Shown piece by piece: positions 44,029 through 53,119 of a stretch of DNA of 64,000 nucleotides (positions within the stretch are counted from its first letter, which is position 1; every line of letters begins with the position of its first letter). This DNA comes from Algoriphagus vanfongensis DSM 17529 (GTDB lineage Bacteria; Bacteroidota; Bacteroidia; Cytophagales; Cyclobacteriaceae), in NCBI RefSeq assembly GCF_000429465.1, contig NZ_AUBX01000010.1, forward strand, positions 496,001 to 560,000. The letters run 5' to 3'. The notes beneath the pieces are model-generated. The model was not told the DNA's origin and ran no database searches. It saw nothing but the letters and a program-made list of their open reading frames with translations. The position numbers and the translations under genes are program-made.

Positions 44029-45459
44029 TCAATCCTTTTGCATCACCTTCTCAGCCTGCGATTTCTCAAACAAAGGATCAAACTCAAGATTCTTTTCGGT
44101 TGGGATGGGAGCTTGATACTTCTCTCTCCATTGATTAAGCTTTTCCATTAGTTCAGCAGCCTTTTCAGGATTCGATTCCGCCAAATTGTTGGTTTCGGAG
44201 ACATCCTCTTTGAGATTGTAGAGTTCCAGCTCTCCATCTTCAAAGTAATGATGCAGCTTCCAGTCTCCTGACCGGATCACGGATCCCGGTCTGGTGCGAA
44301 AAAGTGGATCTCGGGAACCATCTTTTTTAGGCTGATATGCTTCCAAGTAGATGGGAAAGTGCCAAAACAAATCGGCGGCCTGCATATTTTCACCTTTTAG
44401 CAAGGACAAAAAGCTTTTTCCTTCCAATTGCTCCAATTCGGATTCAGCACCAATCACTTCTTTCAAGGTAGGGAAAAAGTCCATCTGGGAAACCGCAGTT
44501 TGAATCTCTCTTGCTTCAAATTTTCCAGCCCAATTGATGATCAAAGGCACCCGAATTCCACCTTCGTAATAGCTCCCTTTGCCAGCTCTCAATGGATCCT
44601 GATGACTGACTGCACGAATTCCCCCATTGTCTGAAGTGAAAATTATCAGTGTATTTTCTGCCAATCCCAAGGCATTTACCTTGGCTAGCAATCGACCTAC
44701 ATTTTGATCCATATTGTAGATCATGGCCGCATAAGTGGCATTATCCCTTCCCGGCTCTGTCTTTTTCGCTGCAAATCGTGCAATATCTTTCTCTTTGGCC
44801 ATCAAGGGGGTATGAACTGTGTAAAATGGCAAATACAAGAAAAAGGGTTCGGATTGATTCTTTTCCACAAAATCAATAGCCTCCAAAGTCAGAACATCCG
44901 TCAAAAACTCTCCATCCTGAACTGAATCCACTGGACTGACATTAAAGGGACTGAAGTAGCCATCTTTCCCGGGATTTCCTCGATGACTTCCTGCGACATT
45001 TACATCGAAGCCAAAGTCTGTTGGATTCTCTGACACATGCCATTTGCCGATGCTGGCAGTGACATAGCCTTGATCTTTGAATAGATTTCCAAGAGTGTAG
45101 GAACTGGGATTGATTGTATCTTCATTGTGAGAAGGGATAAGCCTTCTGGTCTTTGGATTTCCTCGATCAGCAGGACTTACCGTATAGATTCCATGAGTCG
45201 GCGTATTGGTTCCGGTCAGCATCGTCGCCCTACTTGGAGCACAGTTGGATGCTCCTGCATAGGCCTGAAAAAAGACCACGCCTGTTTTGCTCAAACTGTC
45301 AATAGTTGGAGTTTCGTAGTAGTCCGAACCCATGTATCCCAAATCACTCCAGCCCAAATCATCCACATTGATCAGGATTACATTGGGTTTACGATCCGTT
45401 TTCTGGGATTTAGCTTGGCAGGAAAAGAGAAAAACGGAAAGAATCAGAATCAGTCTCAA
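44029..45459 (-). CDS. S1-family sulfatase lipoprotein (sulfatase 2)
   Basis: The 476-residue protein has a lipobox LFSC (Cys14). VDDLGWSDLGYMG forms part of the metal site, and the FGly signature SNCAPSRATMLTG has Cys73. The domain continues with SIGKWHV, FTSDNGG and GGIRVPLIINWAG and ends with the usual sulfatase C-terminal subdomain (IRSGDWKLHHYFEDGELELYN). All key residues seem present. It is divergent from the phospholipase C gene and upstream of the cyclase-family gene. Natural substrates are probably sulfated polysaccharides; the type is not assignable by eye. Confidence 0.92.
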   Translation of the reverse strand: MRLILILSVFLFSCQAKSQKTDRKPNVILINVDDLGWSDLGYMGSDYYETPTIDSLSKTGVVFFQAYAGASNCAPSRATMLTGTNTPTHGIYTVSPADRGNPKTRRLIPSHNEDTINPSSYTLGNLFKDQGYVTASIGKWHVSENPTDFGFDVNVAGSHRGNPGKDGYFSPFNVSPVDSVQDGEFLTDVLTLEAIDFVEKNQSEPFFLYLPFYTVHTPLMAKEKDIARFAAKKTEPGRDNATYAAMIYNMDQNVGRLLAKVNALGLAENTLIIFTSDNGGIRAVSHQDPLRAGKGSYYEGGIRVPLIINWAGKFEAREIQTAVSQMDFFPTLKEVIGAESELEQLEGKSFLSLLKGENMQAADLFWHFPIYLEAYQPKKDGSRDPLFRTRPGSVIRSGDWKLHHYFEDGELELYNLKEDVSETNNLAESNPEKAAELMEKLNQWREKYQAPIPTEKNLEFDPLFEKSQAEKVMQKD

Positions 45460-45612
45460 GGCAGAGTATTTTTTAATGAAAGCCTAAAGAAGCATCATGA
45501 AAATTGAAAATAAAAGCCCAAATCCATGCAGGCATTCAATTGGCTTCTGTTTCTTTACAGAAACTTAAAGATCCCTCAATCGGCACTTTTTCCGACATTA
45601 GTAATTTTCCGC

Positions 45613-48114
45613 ATGAAAGAATCAAGAAGAGAATTTCTCAAAAAATCAGCATTATTGACCGGAGCAGCCGGGTTGTGGCAAGTCTTGCCAAGCTCTATCG
45701 AGCGCGCCCTTGCTATCAGTCCTGATCCGGGTACAACTTTTGAAGATGCCGAGCATGTGGTGATGCTCATGCAGGAAAACCGTTCCTTTGACCATTGCTT
45801 TGGAACTTTGCGCGGAGTGCGTGGATACAACGATCCAAGAGCTATATCTCTTCCTCAGCAATTTCCCGTCTGGATGCAGCCCGACAAAGAGGGAAATCGT
45901 TTTGCTCCATTTCGATTAGATATCCAGGCCACCAAAGCCACTTGGATGCGCGATATCCCTCACTCTTGGGAAAACCAGGTGGATGCCAGAAACCAAGGGA
46001 AATACGATGGATGGATCGAAGCCAAGAGACCGGGAAGAAGGGAATTTCAAAAAGTGCCTCTGACCATGGGCTATTATACCCGAGAAGACATCCCTTTTTA
46101 CTATGCATTTGCGGATGCCTTCACGGTTTTTGATCAGCACTTTTGTGCAGCATTGACCGGTACGACTACCAACAGAAGCTATTTCTGGACAGGAAAAACA
46201 CACGGAGAGCCCGGAGCAAAAGCCAAAGTCCGAAACGGAGAAGTCAACTACGATCACGAGGCAAGTTGGAAAACTTTCCCTGAGCGACTGGAGGAACTGG
46301 GTATTTCTTGGAAAGTCTATCAAAACGAAATCAATCTCCCTTCCCTTTCAGATGATTCTTCCTTACTTGCCAACTTTTCGGACAATAATCTGGAGTGGTT
46401 TGCCCAATACAATGTGCGATTCAGTCCAGGATTTTATGAGTATTTGCTTCACCAAAAGCCGATCTTAGAGAAAGAAATCGCTGATTTCGAAGAGAATGGA
46501 GCGCCGGAAGGAGCCGATGAAGACTATCCAAAAGAGATCCAGGAAAAAAGACGGCAACTCGAAGTAGCCAAGGAATACCTGATCAATTTCCATCCGGATA
46601 AATTTGATCAACTGAGTGATTTTGAGAAAAACATCCACCAAAAAGCTTTCGGTAGAAACACAGGAGATGCGGATTTTCACAGAACAGAGAAAATCAAGTA
46701 CAGCGAAAATGGTGAAGAGCGAGAAGTCGAGGTTCCAAAGGGGGATATTTTGCACCAATTCAGAAAGGATGTTAATGAGGGAAATCTCCCTGCGGTGACC
46801 TGGCTAGTGGCTCCTCAGAAATTCTCCGATCACCCTAGTGCGCCATGGTATGGGGCTTGGTATGTGTCGGAGGTTTTGGATATTTTGACGCAGAATCCAG
46901 AGGTCTGGAAAAAGACCATCTTCATCCTCAACTACGATGAAAATGACGGCTATTTTGATCATCAGCCTCCATTTGTAGTTCCGGACCCCAAAAATCCAGC
47001 AGAGGGTCTTATTTCTGAAGGCGTAGGCACTGACGGAGAATACGTGTATCGTGAGGACGAAAAAGCTGCAGGGTTTGACGAGGAAGATTGTAGAACCAGC
47101 CCAGTAGGTTTGGGCTATAGAGTACCGCTGATCGTCGCATCGCCTTGGACCCGAGGCGGCTATGTCAATTCACAGGTTTCGGATATCACCTCCACGATTA
47201 TGTTTTTGGAGAAATTCCTCAGCAAAAAGTCAGGGAAAAATGTCCATGAAAGCAATATCTCTGATTGGAGAAGGATGATTTCAGGAGACTTGACCTCTGC
47301 ATTTAGACCTTACAATGGAGAGCCATTGGAAAAGCTGGATCCAGTCAATCGAAATGCTTGGATGACCCAAATTCACAAAGCTCAATTCATGGATCTTCCT
47401 GACAATTTTAAGACTTTCAGCCCTGCTGAAGCTCCTGATTGGAACGAAGAACGATTGAAAAAGGAAGGGATATTGCCAGCTCAGGAAAAAGGAACCCGAC
47501 CATCCAATGCCTTGAATTATGATCTGCGGGTGACTGGTAGTTTTGATTCCAGTCAACAGCGAATCATGTTAACATTTGAAGCTTCTAATGAAGTTTTTGG
47601 AAAAGACACCTTGGGCGTTCCGATCCAAGTGTATGCACCTTCTTCCTACAAAAGTGCAGAGGCAGACAAATGGGAAGAGGCTAGAAACTGGAATTTCGCT
47701 GTGAAGGCAGGAGATAAAATCTCCTATGAATGGCCCTTGGCTGATTTTGAAAACGGGAATTATCATCTCCGAGTGTATGGGCCAAATGGTTTCTACAGAG
47801 AGTTAAAAGGTGACGCTCAATCTGGGTCGACGCAAATGCTTTTGAAACCAAATTTCAAGAAAACTGGAAATGCCAGAATGGCGCTTTTAGAAACTGAAAT
47901 TCAAGGAAATGCTCAGATTCAGGTCAAAGAAAACGCCTATAGAAAAGACGAAACTGGGAAGAAAATCAATCCAAGAAAGCAAGTTACCAAGCTTGATTTT
48001 GAATCTTCTAAAGGCTGGTACGATCTGACTGTCAAAGGTCCCGGATTTGAATGGACTTTTGCAGGAAGATTGGAAAATGGATTAGAGAGTATTTCGGATC
48101 CGCTGATTTCGTGA
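45613..48114 (+). CDS. Phosphocholine-specific phospholipase C, Tat-exported
   Basis: The 833-residue protein begins MKESRREFLKKSALLTGAAG, a twin-arginine signal; the open frame has 29 extra upstream codons that lack signal character. The phosphoesterase domain shows HVVMLMQENRSFDHCFGTLRGVRGY (metal ligands Glu-Asn and Asp-His), TGTTTNRSYFWTG, TWLVAPQKFSDHPSAPWYGAWYVSE and NYDENDGYFDHQPP. Two C-terminal DUF756-like domains follow from about residue 640 (LNYDLRVTGSFDSS; GNARMALLETEIQGN). The family cleaves phosphatidylcholine or sphingomyelin and releases phosphocholine. It may be used to obtain phosphate or to attack eukaryotic membranes. Confidence 0.93.
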   Translation: MKESRREFLKKSALLTGAAGLWQVLPSSIERALAISPDPGTTFEDAEHVVMLMQENRSFDHCFGTLRGVRGYNDPRAISLPQQFPVWMQPDKEGNRFAPFRLDIQATKATWMRDIPHSWENQVDARNQGKYDGWIEAKRPGRREFQKVPLTMGYYTREDIPFYYAFADAFTVFDQHFCAALTGTTTNRSYFWTGKTHGEPGAKAKVRNGEVNYDHEASWKTFPERLEELGISWKVYQNEINLPSLSDDSSLLANFSDNNLEWFAQYNVRFSPGFYEYLLHQKPILEKEIADFEENGAPEGADEDYPKEIQEKRRQLEVAKEYLINFHPDKFDQLSDFEKNIHQKAFGRNTGDADFHRTEKIKYSENGEEREVEVPKGDILHQFRKDVNEGNLPAVTWLVAPQKFSDHPSAPWYGAWYVSEVLDILTQNPEVWKKTIFILNYDENDGYFDHQPPFVVPDPKNPAEGLISEGVGTDGEYVYREDEKAAGFDEEDCRTSPVGLGYRVPLIVASPWTRGGYVNSQVSDITSTIMFLEKFLSKKSGKNVHESNISDWRRMISGDLTSAFRPYNGEPLEKLDPVNRNAWMTQIHKAQFMDLPDNFKTFSPAEAPDWNEERLKKEGILPAQEKGTRPSNALNYDLRVTGSFDSSQQRIMLTFEASNEVFGKDTLGVPIQVYAPSSYKSAEADKWEEARNWNFAVKAGDKISYEWPLADFENGNYHLRVYGPNGFYRELKGDAQSGSTQMLLKPNFKKTGNARMALLETEIQGNAQIQVKENAYRKDETGKKINPRKQVTKLDFESSKGWYDLTVKGPGFEWTFAGRLENGLESISDPLIS

Positions 48115-48202
48115 GTTAGTCCATTGCTCAGAGACGATAGTCCATAGTTCTCAGTGATTATTTCCAATCCAGATTTAAATGGAATTGATTGAATTGAAAT
48201 GT

Positions 48203-48251
48203 GGCTTTAGCCCATTCACAATTGAGTATCAGAAAAAATCAGGCTTTAGCC
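48203..48251. repeat. Two copies of GGCTTTAGCC
   Basis: The 10-mer GGCTTTAGCC, itself a 4-bp hairpin, occurs at 48203-48212 and 48242-48251, 39 bases apart in the same orientation, in the gap between the phospholipase and M1 peptidase genes. It resembles short interspersed motifs common in Bacteroidota intergenic DNA. The rest of the gap holds no gene. Confidence 0.45.
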
Positions 48252-48261
48252 AAAAATCTTA

Positions 48262-48299
48262 GAAAAAGGGCCTGCTTTATCAAAAACAGGCCCTTTTTC
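48262..48299 (-). terminator. Bidirectional terminator between phospholipase C and M1 peptidase genes
   Basis: A perfect 13-bp stem (GAAAAAGGGCCTG and CAGGCCCTTTTTC) lies 2 bases past the M1 stop. It has T-rich sequence on the minus side and pairs that can end transcription from both directions. Confidence 0.88.
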
Positions 48300-48300
48300 A

Positions 48301-49932
48301 TTATCTCATCTTCAAGGTCGAAACATAATAATCAGGATCTGCAACAAGCTCCTTTTTCCCCGAAACCTTCAGCTCTTTCCAGTCTGTACCAGGACTGAGT
48401 CGGGTTTTTTCAGCACCAATAGTGACATCCACAGGCATATCGAAGGACTGAATACAATTATTCCATCGGTACATCAAAGTCTGATCGTCTGAGTAATAAT
48501 ATTCAAATGTTGGAATGCTAGTTTCCCTCAAATACTGATCAAAAAAGGGCTTTAGGTCCACGCCCATTTGCTGGGCTATGTAGCCCTCTACTTGCTCGGT
48601 GGTCACAGTCTGATGGTAAAATTCCTTATTGAGTCCTCGAAGAATTATTCTCCACTTTTCGTCATCATTCAGGATTTCCCGAAGAGTATTGAGCATATTT
48701 CCGCCCTTGTAATACATGTCTCCCGAACCGCTTCGATTGACTCCGTAAGTTCCTATGATCGGACTTTGATTCTGGATATTCATCCGAGTGCCTCTGACAT
48801 ATTCCTGCCCGGCTTCTTTGCCATAGAAATAATCTAAAAACAAGCTTTCGGAGTAGTTGGTAAAACTCTCATGAATCCACATATCCGCTACATCCTTGTA
48901 AGTGATATTATTGGCAAACCACTCGTGCCCGGATTCATGGATGATGATAAAGTCAAATTTCATCCCCCAGCCTGTTCCGCTCAAATCTCTGCCTAGGTAC
49001 CCATTTTCAAATTTATTGCCGTAGGTCACAGCGCTTTGATGCTCCATTCCTAGATATGGCACTTCCACCAGTTTGAATCCATCTTCATAAAATGGATAGG
49101 GTCCAAACCAATGCTCAAATGCCTCCATCATTCTTGTAGCATCTTGGAACTGGACTTTTGCCTTCTCCAAATTGTCACGAAGGACATAGTAATCCATGCT
49201 CAAGGCTCCCTTTTCGCCGGGATATTCCTCTCCAAAATGCACATAATCCCCAATGCTGATATTGACTCCGTAGCCATTGATGGGATTTTCCACCACCCAG
49301 TCATAGGTCGCGGTTCCTTTTCCTTTGTGAACATTGACTAGACGACCGTTGGAGATATCCATCAGGCCACGGGGCACGGTCACAGAGATCATCATGCTAT
49401 CTACCTCATCTGCTGGATGATCTTTGCCCGGCCACCAGATGCTGGAGCCGATTCCCTGATTGGAATTGGCGATAAAATCGATGCCATTCGCATCTTTCTG
49501 CCAAGTGATTCCTCCATCCCAAGGTGGACGAACAGCCACTTTCGGTTTTCCTTCGAAAGAAACCAATATCTCCTTGACCTCGCCAGTAACTTGTTCTTTT
49601 TTCAAAGTAATGAAATGGGCCGCACCCACTTTTTCTATCGTCAAAGGATCGCCATCCTGAGTTACAGAAGTGATCTGCATCGGTTCTTGCAAATCTATCT
49701 GAAGAGTCTGCCCCGGTTTCTCGACCTGATATCTGACTAGATTTGTTCCGCTGATGGATTGGGTTTCTGGAAAAACCTCCACTGACAAATGGTAATAAGT
49801 CAAATCCCACCATTCTCTCTCAGGAGTGATACTGCCTCTCAAGGTATCGGCCAGGGTGGTCGGTCGCTGGGCAAAAGCCTGTGATCCCAAGCCCATCAAT
49901 AGGACGAGTGAGAGTAGTTTGATTGTTTTCAT
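48301..49932 (-). CDS. M1-family metallo-aminopeptidase
   Basis: The 543-residue exported zinc aminopeptidase has a signal peptide ending AFAQ, an N-terminal beta-saddle (WWDLTYYHLSVEVFPETQSISGTNLVRY), the exopeptidase motif VPYLGMEHQSAVTYG, and the zinc site HESGH (His332, Glu333, His336) with Glu355 in WIHESFTNYSE, spaced 18 residues as required. It is shorter than full M1 enzymes because the C-terminal helical domain is small, a common form in Bacteroidota. It probably trims peptides in the periplasm, and the nearby DPP4-like peptidase on the same strand suggests a shared role. Confidence 0.92.
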   Translation of the reverse strand: MKTIKLLSLVLLMGLGSQAFAQRPTTLADTLRGSITPEREWWDLTYYHLSVEVFPETQSISGTNLVRYQVEKPGQTLQIDLQEPMQITSVTQDGDPLTIEKVGAAHFITLKKEQVTGEVKEILVSFEGKPKVAVRPPWDGGITWQKDANGIDFIANSNQGIGSSIWWPGKDHPADEVDSMMISVTVPRGLMDISNGRLVNVHKGKGTATYDWVVENPINGYGVNISIGDYVHFGEEYPGEKGALSMDYYVLRDNLEKAKVQFQDATRMMEAFEHWFGPYPFYEDGFKLVEVPYLGMEHQSAVTYGNKFENGYLGRDLSGTGWGMKFDFIIIHESGHEWFANNITYKDVADMWIHESFTNYSESLFLDYFYGKEAGQEYVRGTRMNIQNQSPIIGTYGVNRSGSGDMYYKGGNMLNTLREILNDDEKWRIILRGLNKEFYHQTVTTEQVEGYIAQQMGVDLKPFFDQYLRETSIPTFEYYYSDDQTLMYRWNNCIQSFDMPVDVTIGAEKTRLSPGTDWKELKVSGKKELVADPDYYVSTLKMR

Positions 49933-49988
49933 GAATAATTTCTTAAGTATTGATGTTTGCCTTAGCTATTCTGGAATCAGAGAAAATT

Positions 49989-50036
49989 GATCTGAACTCA
50001 AATCAATATTTTTCATTTTTGATTTGAACTCAGATC
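49989..50036 (-). repeat. 18-bp inverted repeat between DPP4 and M1 genes
   Basis: GATCTGAACTCAAATCAA at 49989-50006 pairs with the complement of 50019-50036 at 16 of 18 positions around a 12-base loop. On the transcribed minus strand it is followed by AATTTTCTC, so it may end the DPP4 transcript or act in the M1 leader, whose start is 57 bases on. Confidence 0.6.
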
Positions 50037-50115
50037 ATCCATGTTTCAAATTCACAATCTGAGAAACCTACACCTTTTTCTCATTTCGAACTTCATACCT
50101 CGTACTTCTCACCTC

Positions 50116-52308
50116 TTATCTTCCTCCCGGAGGACAATGCTTTTTCAAATAATCTGTGTAAAGCTTCTTGAGATGGGTATTGGTACCTTCACCTTCTGAG
50201 ATCGAGTGGGATCGATTAGGGTAAGGCATGAATTGGAACAGTTTACCATGCTTAATGAGCTCATTGACTAGCATTTCGGCATTGTTGTAGTGGACATTAT
50301 CATCGCCTGTACCATGGATATAAAGCAGGTTTCCCTCTAAGTTTTTGGCGTAAGTGATCGGTGAACCAGCGATAAAATCCTCTGGATTCTCCTGCGGTAA
50401 GCCCATGTATCGCTCCTGATAGATATTGTCATAGGTCATCTGATTGGCTACAGCTGCGATGGAAATACCTGTTTTGTAGATTTCTGGATACTGGAACATC
50501 AAATTCAAAGTAGCAGATCCTCCACCGGACCAACCCCAAACCGCTACTCGCTCAGGATCCACAAAATCCCAAGCGACAATCTGCTTGGCCGCTTCCGCCT
50601 GATCGGAGATATTCAACCTACCGATCTGACGATAGATACTTTTTCTCCAGGCTCTCCCTTTCGGTGCGGGAGTGCCTCGGTTGTCCAAGCTGATGTAGAT
50701 ATAGCCATCTTCAGCCATATTTCCGTCATACAGTCTATTTCGGCCCACGCCGTAGGTATCTTTCACATTGGCCCCCCAAGGCTCAGTATAGACATAGAAT
50801 ACGACCGGATATTTTTTACTAGGATCAAAATCAGTCGGCTTTACCATCCATCCGTCCATTTCAGTACCATCGGCCAGCTTGATCGTGAAAAACTCCTCTA
50901 CGGCATTCGGTTGGGCATTTCCCATCAGATTCTGAATCCCAGTAGTCTCATTGAGTGCTTGATGTTTAGGCAGTTCGATCCACTCCATCATCATCCGGGT
51001 CCGGTGATTTTGGAAGGAGTGCATGGCATATTGGCCGTTTGGAGAAATAATGTAGTTGTGTGTTCCTTCCTGATCTTCAGGACTGACTCTTTCAGCTTCA
51101 CCTTTCCCATCCAAACGTGTTTTATAGAGGTATTTTTGGGTGGCATTTTCTGGACTGGCGTGGAAATAAACCACGTTTTTCTTTTCGTCAAAGTGTACCA
51201 AATTCATCACGTCATACTTCCCTTTGGTGATCAAAGTCTCTTTTCCATCCAGACCGATCCGATACAAATGTCTCCAACCATCTTTGTCCGATGACCACAA
51301 GAATTCCTTTCTGTCATTGAGCCATTTAAACTCATGTCTATAAGTCAATGCATACACATTTTCCCAAGTAGAAAGCACATCAATCCAAGCTTCATCTGTC
51401 TCTTCACTGATGAGCTTGACCTGATTTTTGGCTACATCTACTCCGAAAATCTTACTATGATTCTGCTTTCTATTAAGCTGCTGCACCAAAAGAAAATCAG
51501 CAGAATTCCACTCCATTCTTGGCAAATAGTGCTGCTGAGGATCACCTGGGATCGCTAACCAAGTCAAGTTTTGGTTAGCCAGCTCGATCACACCAATCCG
51601 GGCGGGTGACGGAGCCTGGCCTACGGTCGGGTATTCTACAGGGATGATTTTGGAGTAAACAGAATCGGTAAAATTGACCATGTCGTAATCCGGGATTTTC
51701 TCCGCATCCAGTTGCCAGAAGGAGATTTTCTTGCCGTCAGGACTCCACTGGAATCCATCTCTACAGGCAAACTCCTCCTCATAAGCCCAATCAAAAGTGC
51801 CGTTGATAAGTTTTCTAGTGCCGTCAGTGGTCAAAGCAGTGATTTTTTCTGATGCCAAGTCTTCCAGATACAAGTTGAACTCAGAGACATAGGCAATCTG
51901 ACTACCATCCGGAGAAAGCTTCGCAAATCGCAAAGAGGAAGCCGGAAGTTCTTTCCCTACTTGTTGCAGTTTCTTGCTTTCAAGATCCAAAACCCAGTAA
52001 TCTCCCTCCGTATCCAGTCTCCAAACTTTTCGTGTATTGGTGTAAATCAGGAGCTTTTTGCCATCCTGAGAAAATGAAAAATCCCGGACCTGCAGCGGTT
52101 TTTCTCCGGCTGGCGTCATCCACTCACTTGGGATCACCAACGTCTCAGAGTTGTCCGGCATATTCAGTTGGACGATACCCTCGGCTTCAACTTGGTAGAA
52201 GGAAGCTCCATCAGAAGCCCATTTGAAATCTTGGGACTGGCTCTGGCCTGCTGTCAGTATTAGCAGCAGCAAAGACAAAATTGGAAAATAGATTCTGGTG
52301 TATTTCAT
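50116..52308 (-). CDS. S9-family dipeptidyl peptidase IV (DPP4-like)
   Basis: The 730-residue exported serine peptidase has a signal peptide ending SQSQ, an eight-bladed propeller over residues 30-480 (including FDWAYEEEFACRDGFQWSPDGKKISFWQLD with the conserved glutamate pair that binds the substrate amino end), and a C-terminal alpha/beta hydrolase. The nucleophile is Ser594 in WGWSGGGS, with acid near GTGDDNVH and His701 in PNRSHS. DPP4 removes X-Pro or X-Ala dipeptides and works with aminopeptidases in protein use. Its stop is followed by the inverted repeat leading to the M1 gene. Confidence 0.94.
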   Translation of the reverse strand: MKYTRIYFPILSLLLLILTAGQSQSQDFKWASDGASFYQVEAEGIVQLNMPDNSETLVIPSEWMTPAGEKPLQVRDFSFSQDGKKLLIYTNTRKVWRLDTEGDYWVLDLESKKLQQVGKELPASSLRFAKLSPDGSQIAYVSEFNLYLEDLASEKITALTTDGTRKLINGTFDWAYEEEFACRDGFQWSPDGKKISFWQLDAEKIPDYDMVNFTDSVYSKIIPVEYPTVGQAPSPARIGVIELANQNLTWLAIPGDPQQHYLPRMEWNSADFLLVQQLNRKQNHSKIFGVDVAKNQVKLISEETDEAWIDVLSTWENVYALTYRHEFKWLNDRKEFLWSSDKDGWRHLYRIGLDGKETLITKGKYDVMNLVHFDEKKNVVYFHASPENATQKYLYKTRLDGKGEAERVSPEDQEGTHNYIISPNGQYAMHSFQNHRTRMMMEWIELPKHQALNETTGIQNLMGNAQPNAVEEFFTIKLADGTEMDGWMVKPTDFDPSKKYPVVFYVYTEPWGANVKDTYGVGRNRLYDGNMAEDGYIYISLDNRGTPAPKGRAWRKSIYRQIGRLNISDQAEAAKQIVAWDFVDPERVAVWGWSGGGSATLNLMFQYPEIYKTGISIAAVANQMTYDNIYQERYMGLPQENPEDFIAGSPITYAKNLEGNLLYIHGTGDDNVHYNNAEMLVNELIKHGKLFQFMPYPNRSHSISEGEGTNTHLKKLYTDYLKKHCPPGGR

Positions 52309-52324
52309 CCCAGAAAATTACTAG

Positions 52325-52365
52325 AAAAAAAATAATCCCGGCCACCAGAAGGCAAAACCGGGATT
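52325..52365 (-). terminator. Terminator of the cupin gene
   Basis: On the minus strand AATCCCGG pairs with CCGGGATT around a 16-base loop and is followed by a run of Ts (52325-52333). It lies between the cupin stop and the DPP4 start. Confidence 0.8.
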
Positions 52366-52397
52366 TAGAAACTGTTATTTTCTCTGAGCGGAAGATA

Positions 52398-52892
52398 TCA
52401 TCTCCCAAAATCATCCTGAAGACGAACGATATCATCCTCATCAGAAGGATGAGAAGCATCGGTATGTTGCCAGATCTCTGCCACCATACCCCAATCTTCT
52501 TTTCCGATCAATCTATGTCTTTCGCCTTGTTGGAGTTTGATCTTGTCACCTTTGCCCAGCTCCTTGATCTCAGACTCCACATCTGTCAGGCTCGTCGCCA
52601 CGGCTACTTCTCCATCGATGCATCTCCAGATCTCAGCTCTGCGAAAGTGATATTGCCAGCTTAACCTCTTTCCAGGAGCGACCAATAAGATCTTTGGACT
52701 CAGTTTTTCAGAAATTTTCAAACTTTCAAAATCCTCCTCCGGAAAAAACTCTTGGGCAAAAGCTGCTGCTTGGGACTCATCCAGCACCAAAAACCCACCC
52801 CAAGGCCTCTCTCTATCCTGCTTGACGATCTCAAAACCAAGATCTTCCATCAACTTTTCCGCTTTCGCAAATACTTCTTCTTTTGTTCTCAT
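52398..52892 (-). CDS. Mannose-6-phosphate isomerase-like cupin protein
   Basis: The 164-residue single-cupin protein has an N-terminal helical part (KAEKLMEDLGFEIVKQDRERPWGGFLVLDES) and a cupin with LSWQYHFRRAEIWRCIDGEVAVAT and LQQGERHRLIGKEDWGMVAEIWQH, carrying the metal ligands His, Glu and His of type II phosphomannose isomerases. It is often labelled phosphoheptose isomerase in Bacteroidota, though that name is doubtful. A sugar-phosphate isomerase role is plausible. It is transcribed alone with its own terminator. Confidence 0.82.
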   Translation of the reverse strand: MRTKEEVFAKAEKLMEDLGFEIVKQDRERPWGGFLVLDESQAAAFAQEFFPEEDFESLKISEKLSPKILLVAPGKRLSWQYHFRRAEIWRCIDGEVAVATSLTDVESEIKELGKGDKIKLQQGERHRLIGKEDWGMVAEIWQHTDASHPSDEDDIVRLQDDFGR

Positions 52893-53067
52893 GCTTATTT
52901 TTCTAAAAATTGGCGTGGCTAAAATAATCGATGTTGCATTCAGAGCCTTTGATTTTTTGGAAAAATTCTAATTGAAAAAGGGAACTGAGGTTAGAGACAA
53001 GGGATTTTGTCAGAAACCAAGAGGTGTCAGAAAAAGAAGAAACGAGACAATAATCCCTAAGTCAAAA

Positions 53068-53099
53068 TTGGAATTCCTACCTGCTATCCCTAGCTTTTG
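53068..53099 (+). promoter_or_regulatory. Possible promoter of the aminotransferase operon
   Basis: TTGG at 53068-53071 and TAGCTTTTG at 53091-53099, with 19 bases between, resemble the Bacteroidota -33 / -7 pair with one extra T. The -7 element ends 20 bases before the start codon. Confidence 0.38.
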
Positions 53100-53119
53100 A
53101 ACTGTATTAATTCTACCCC

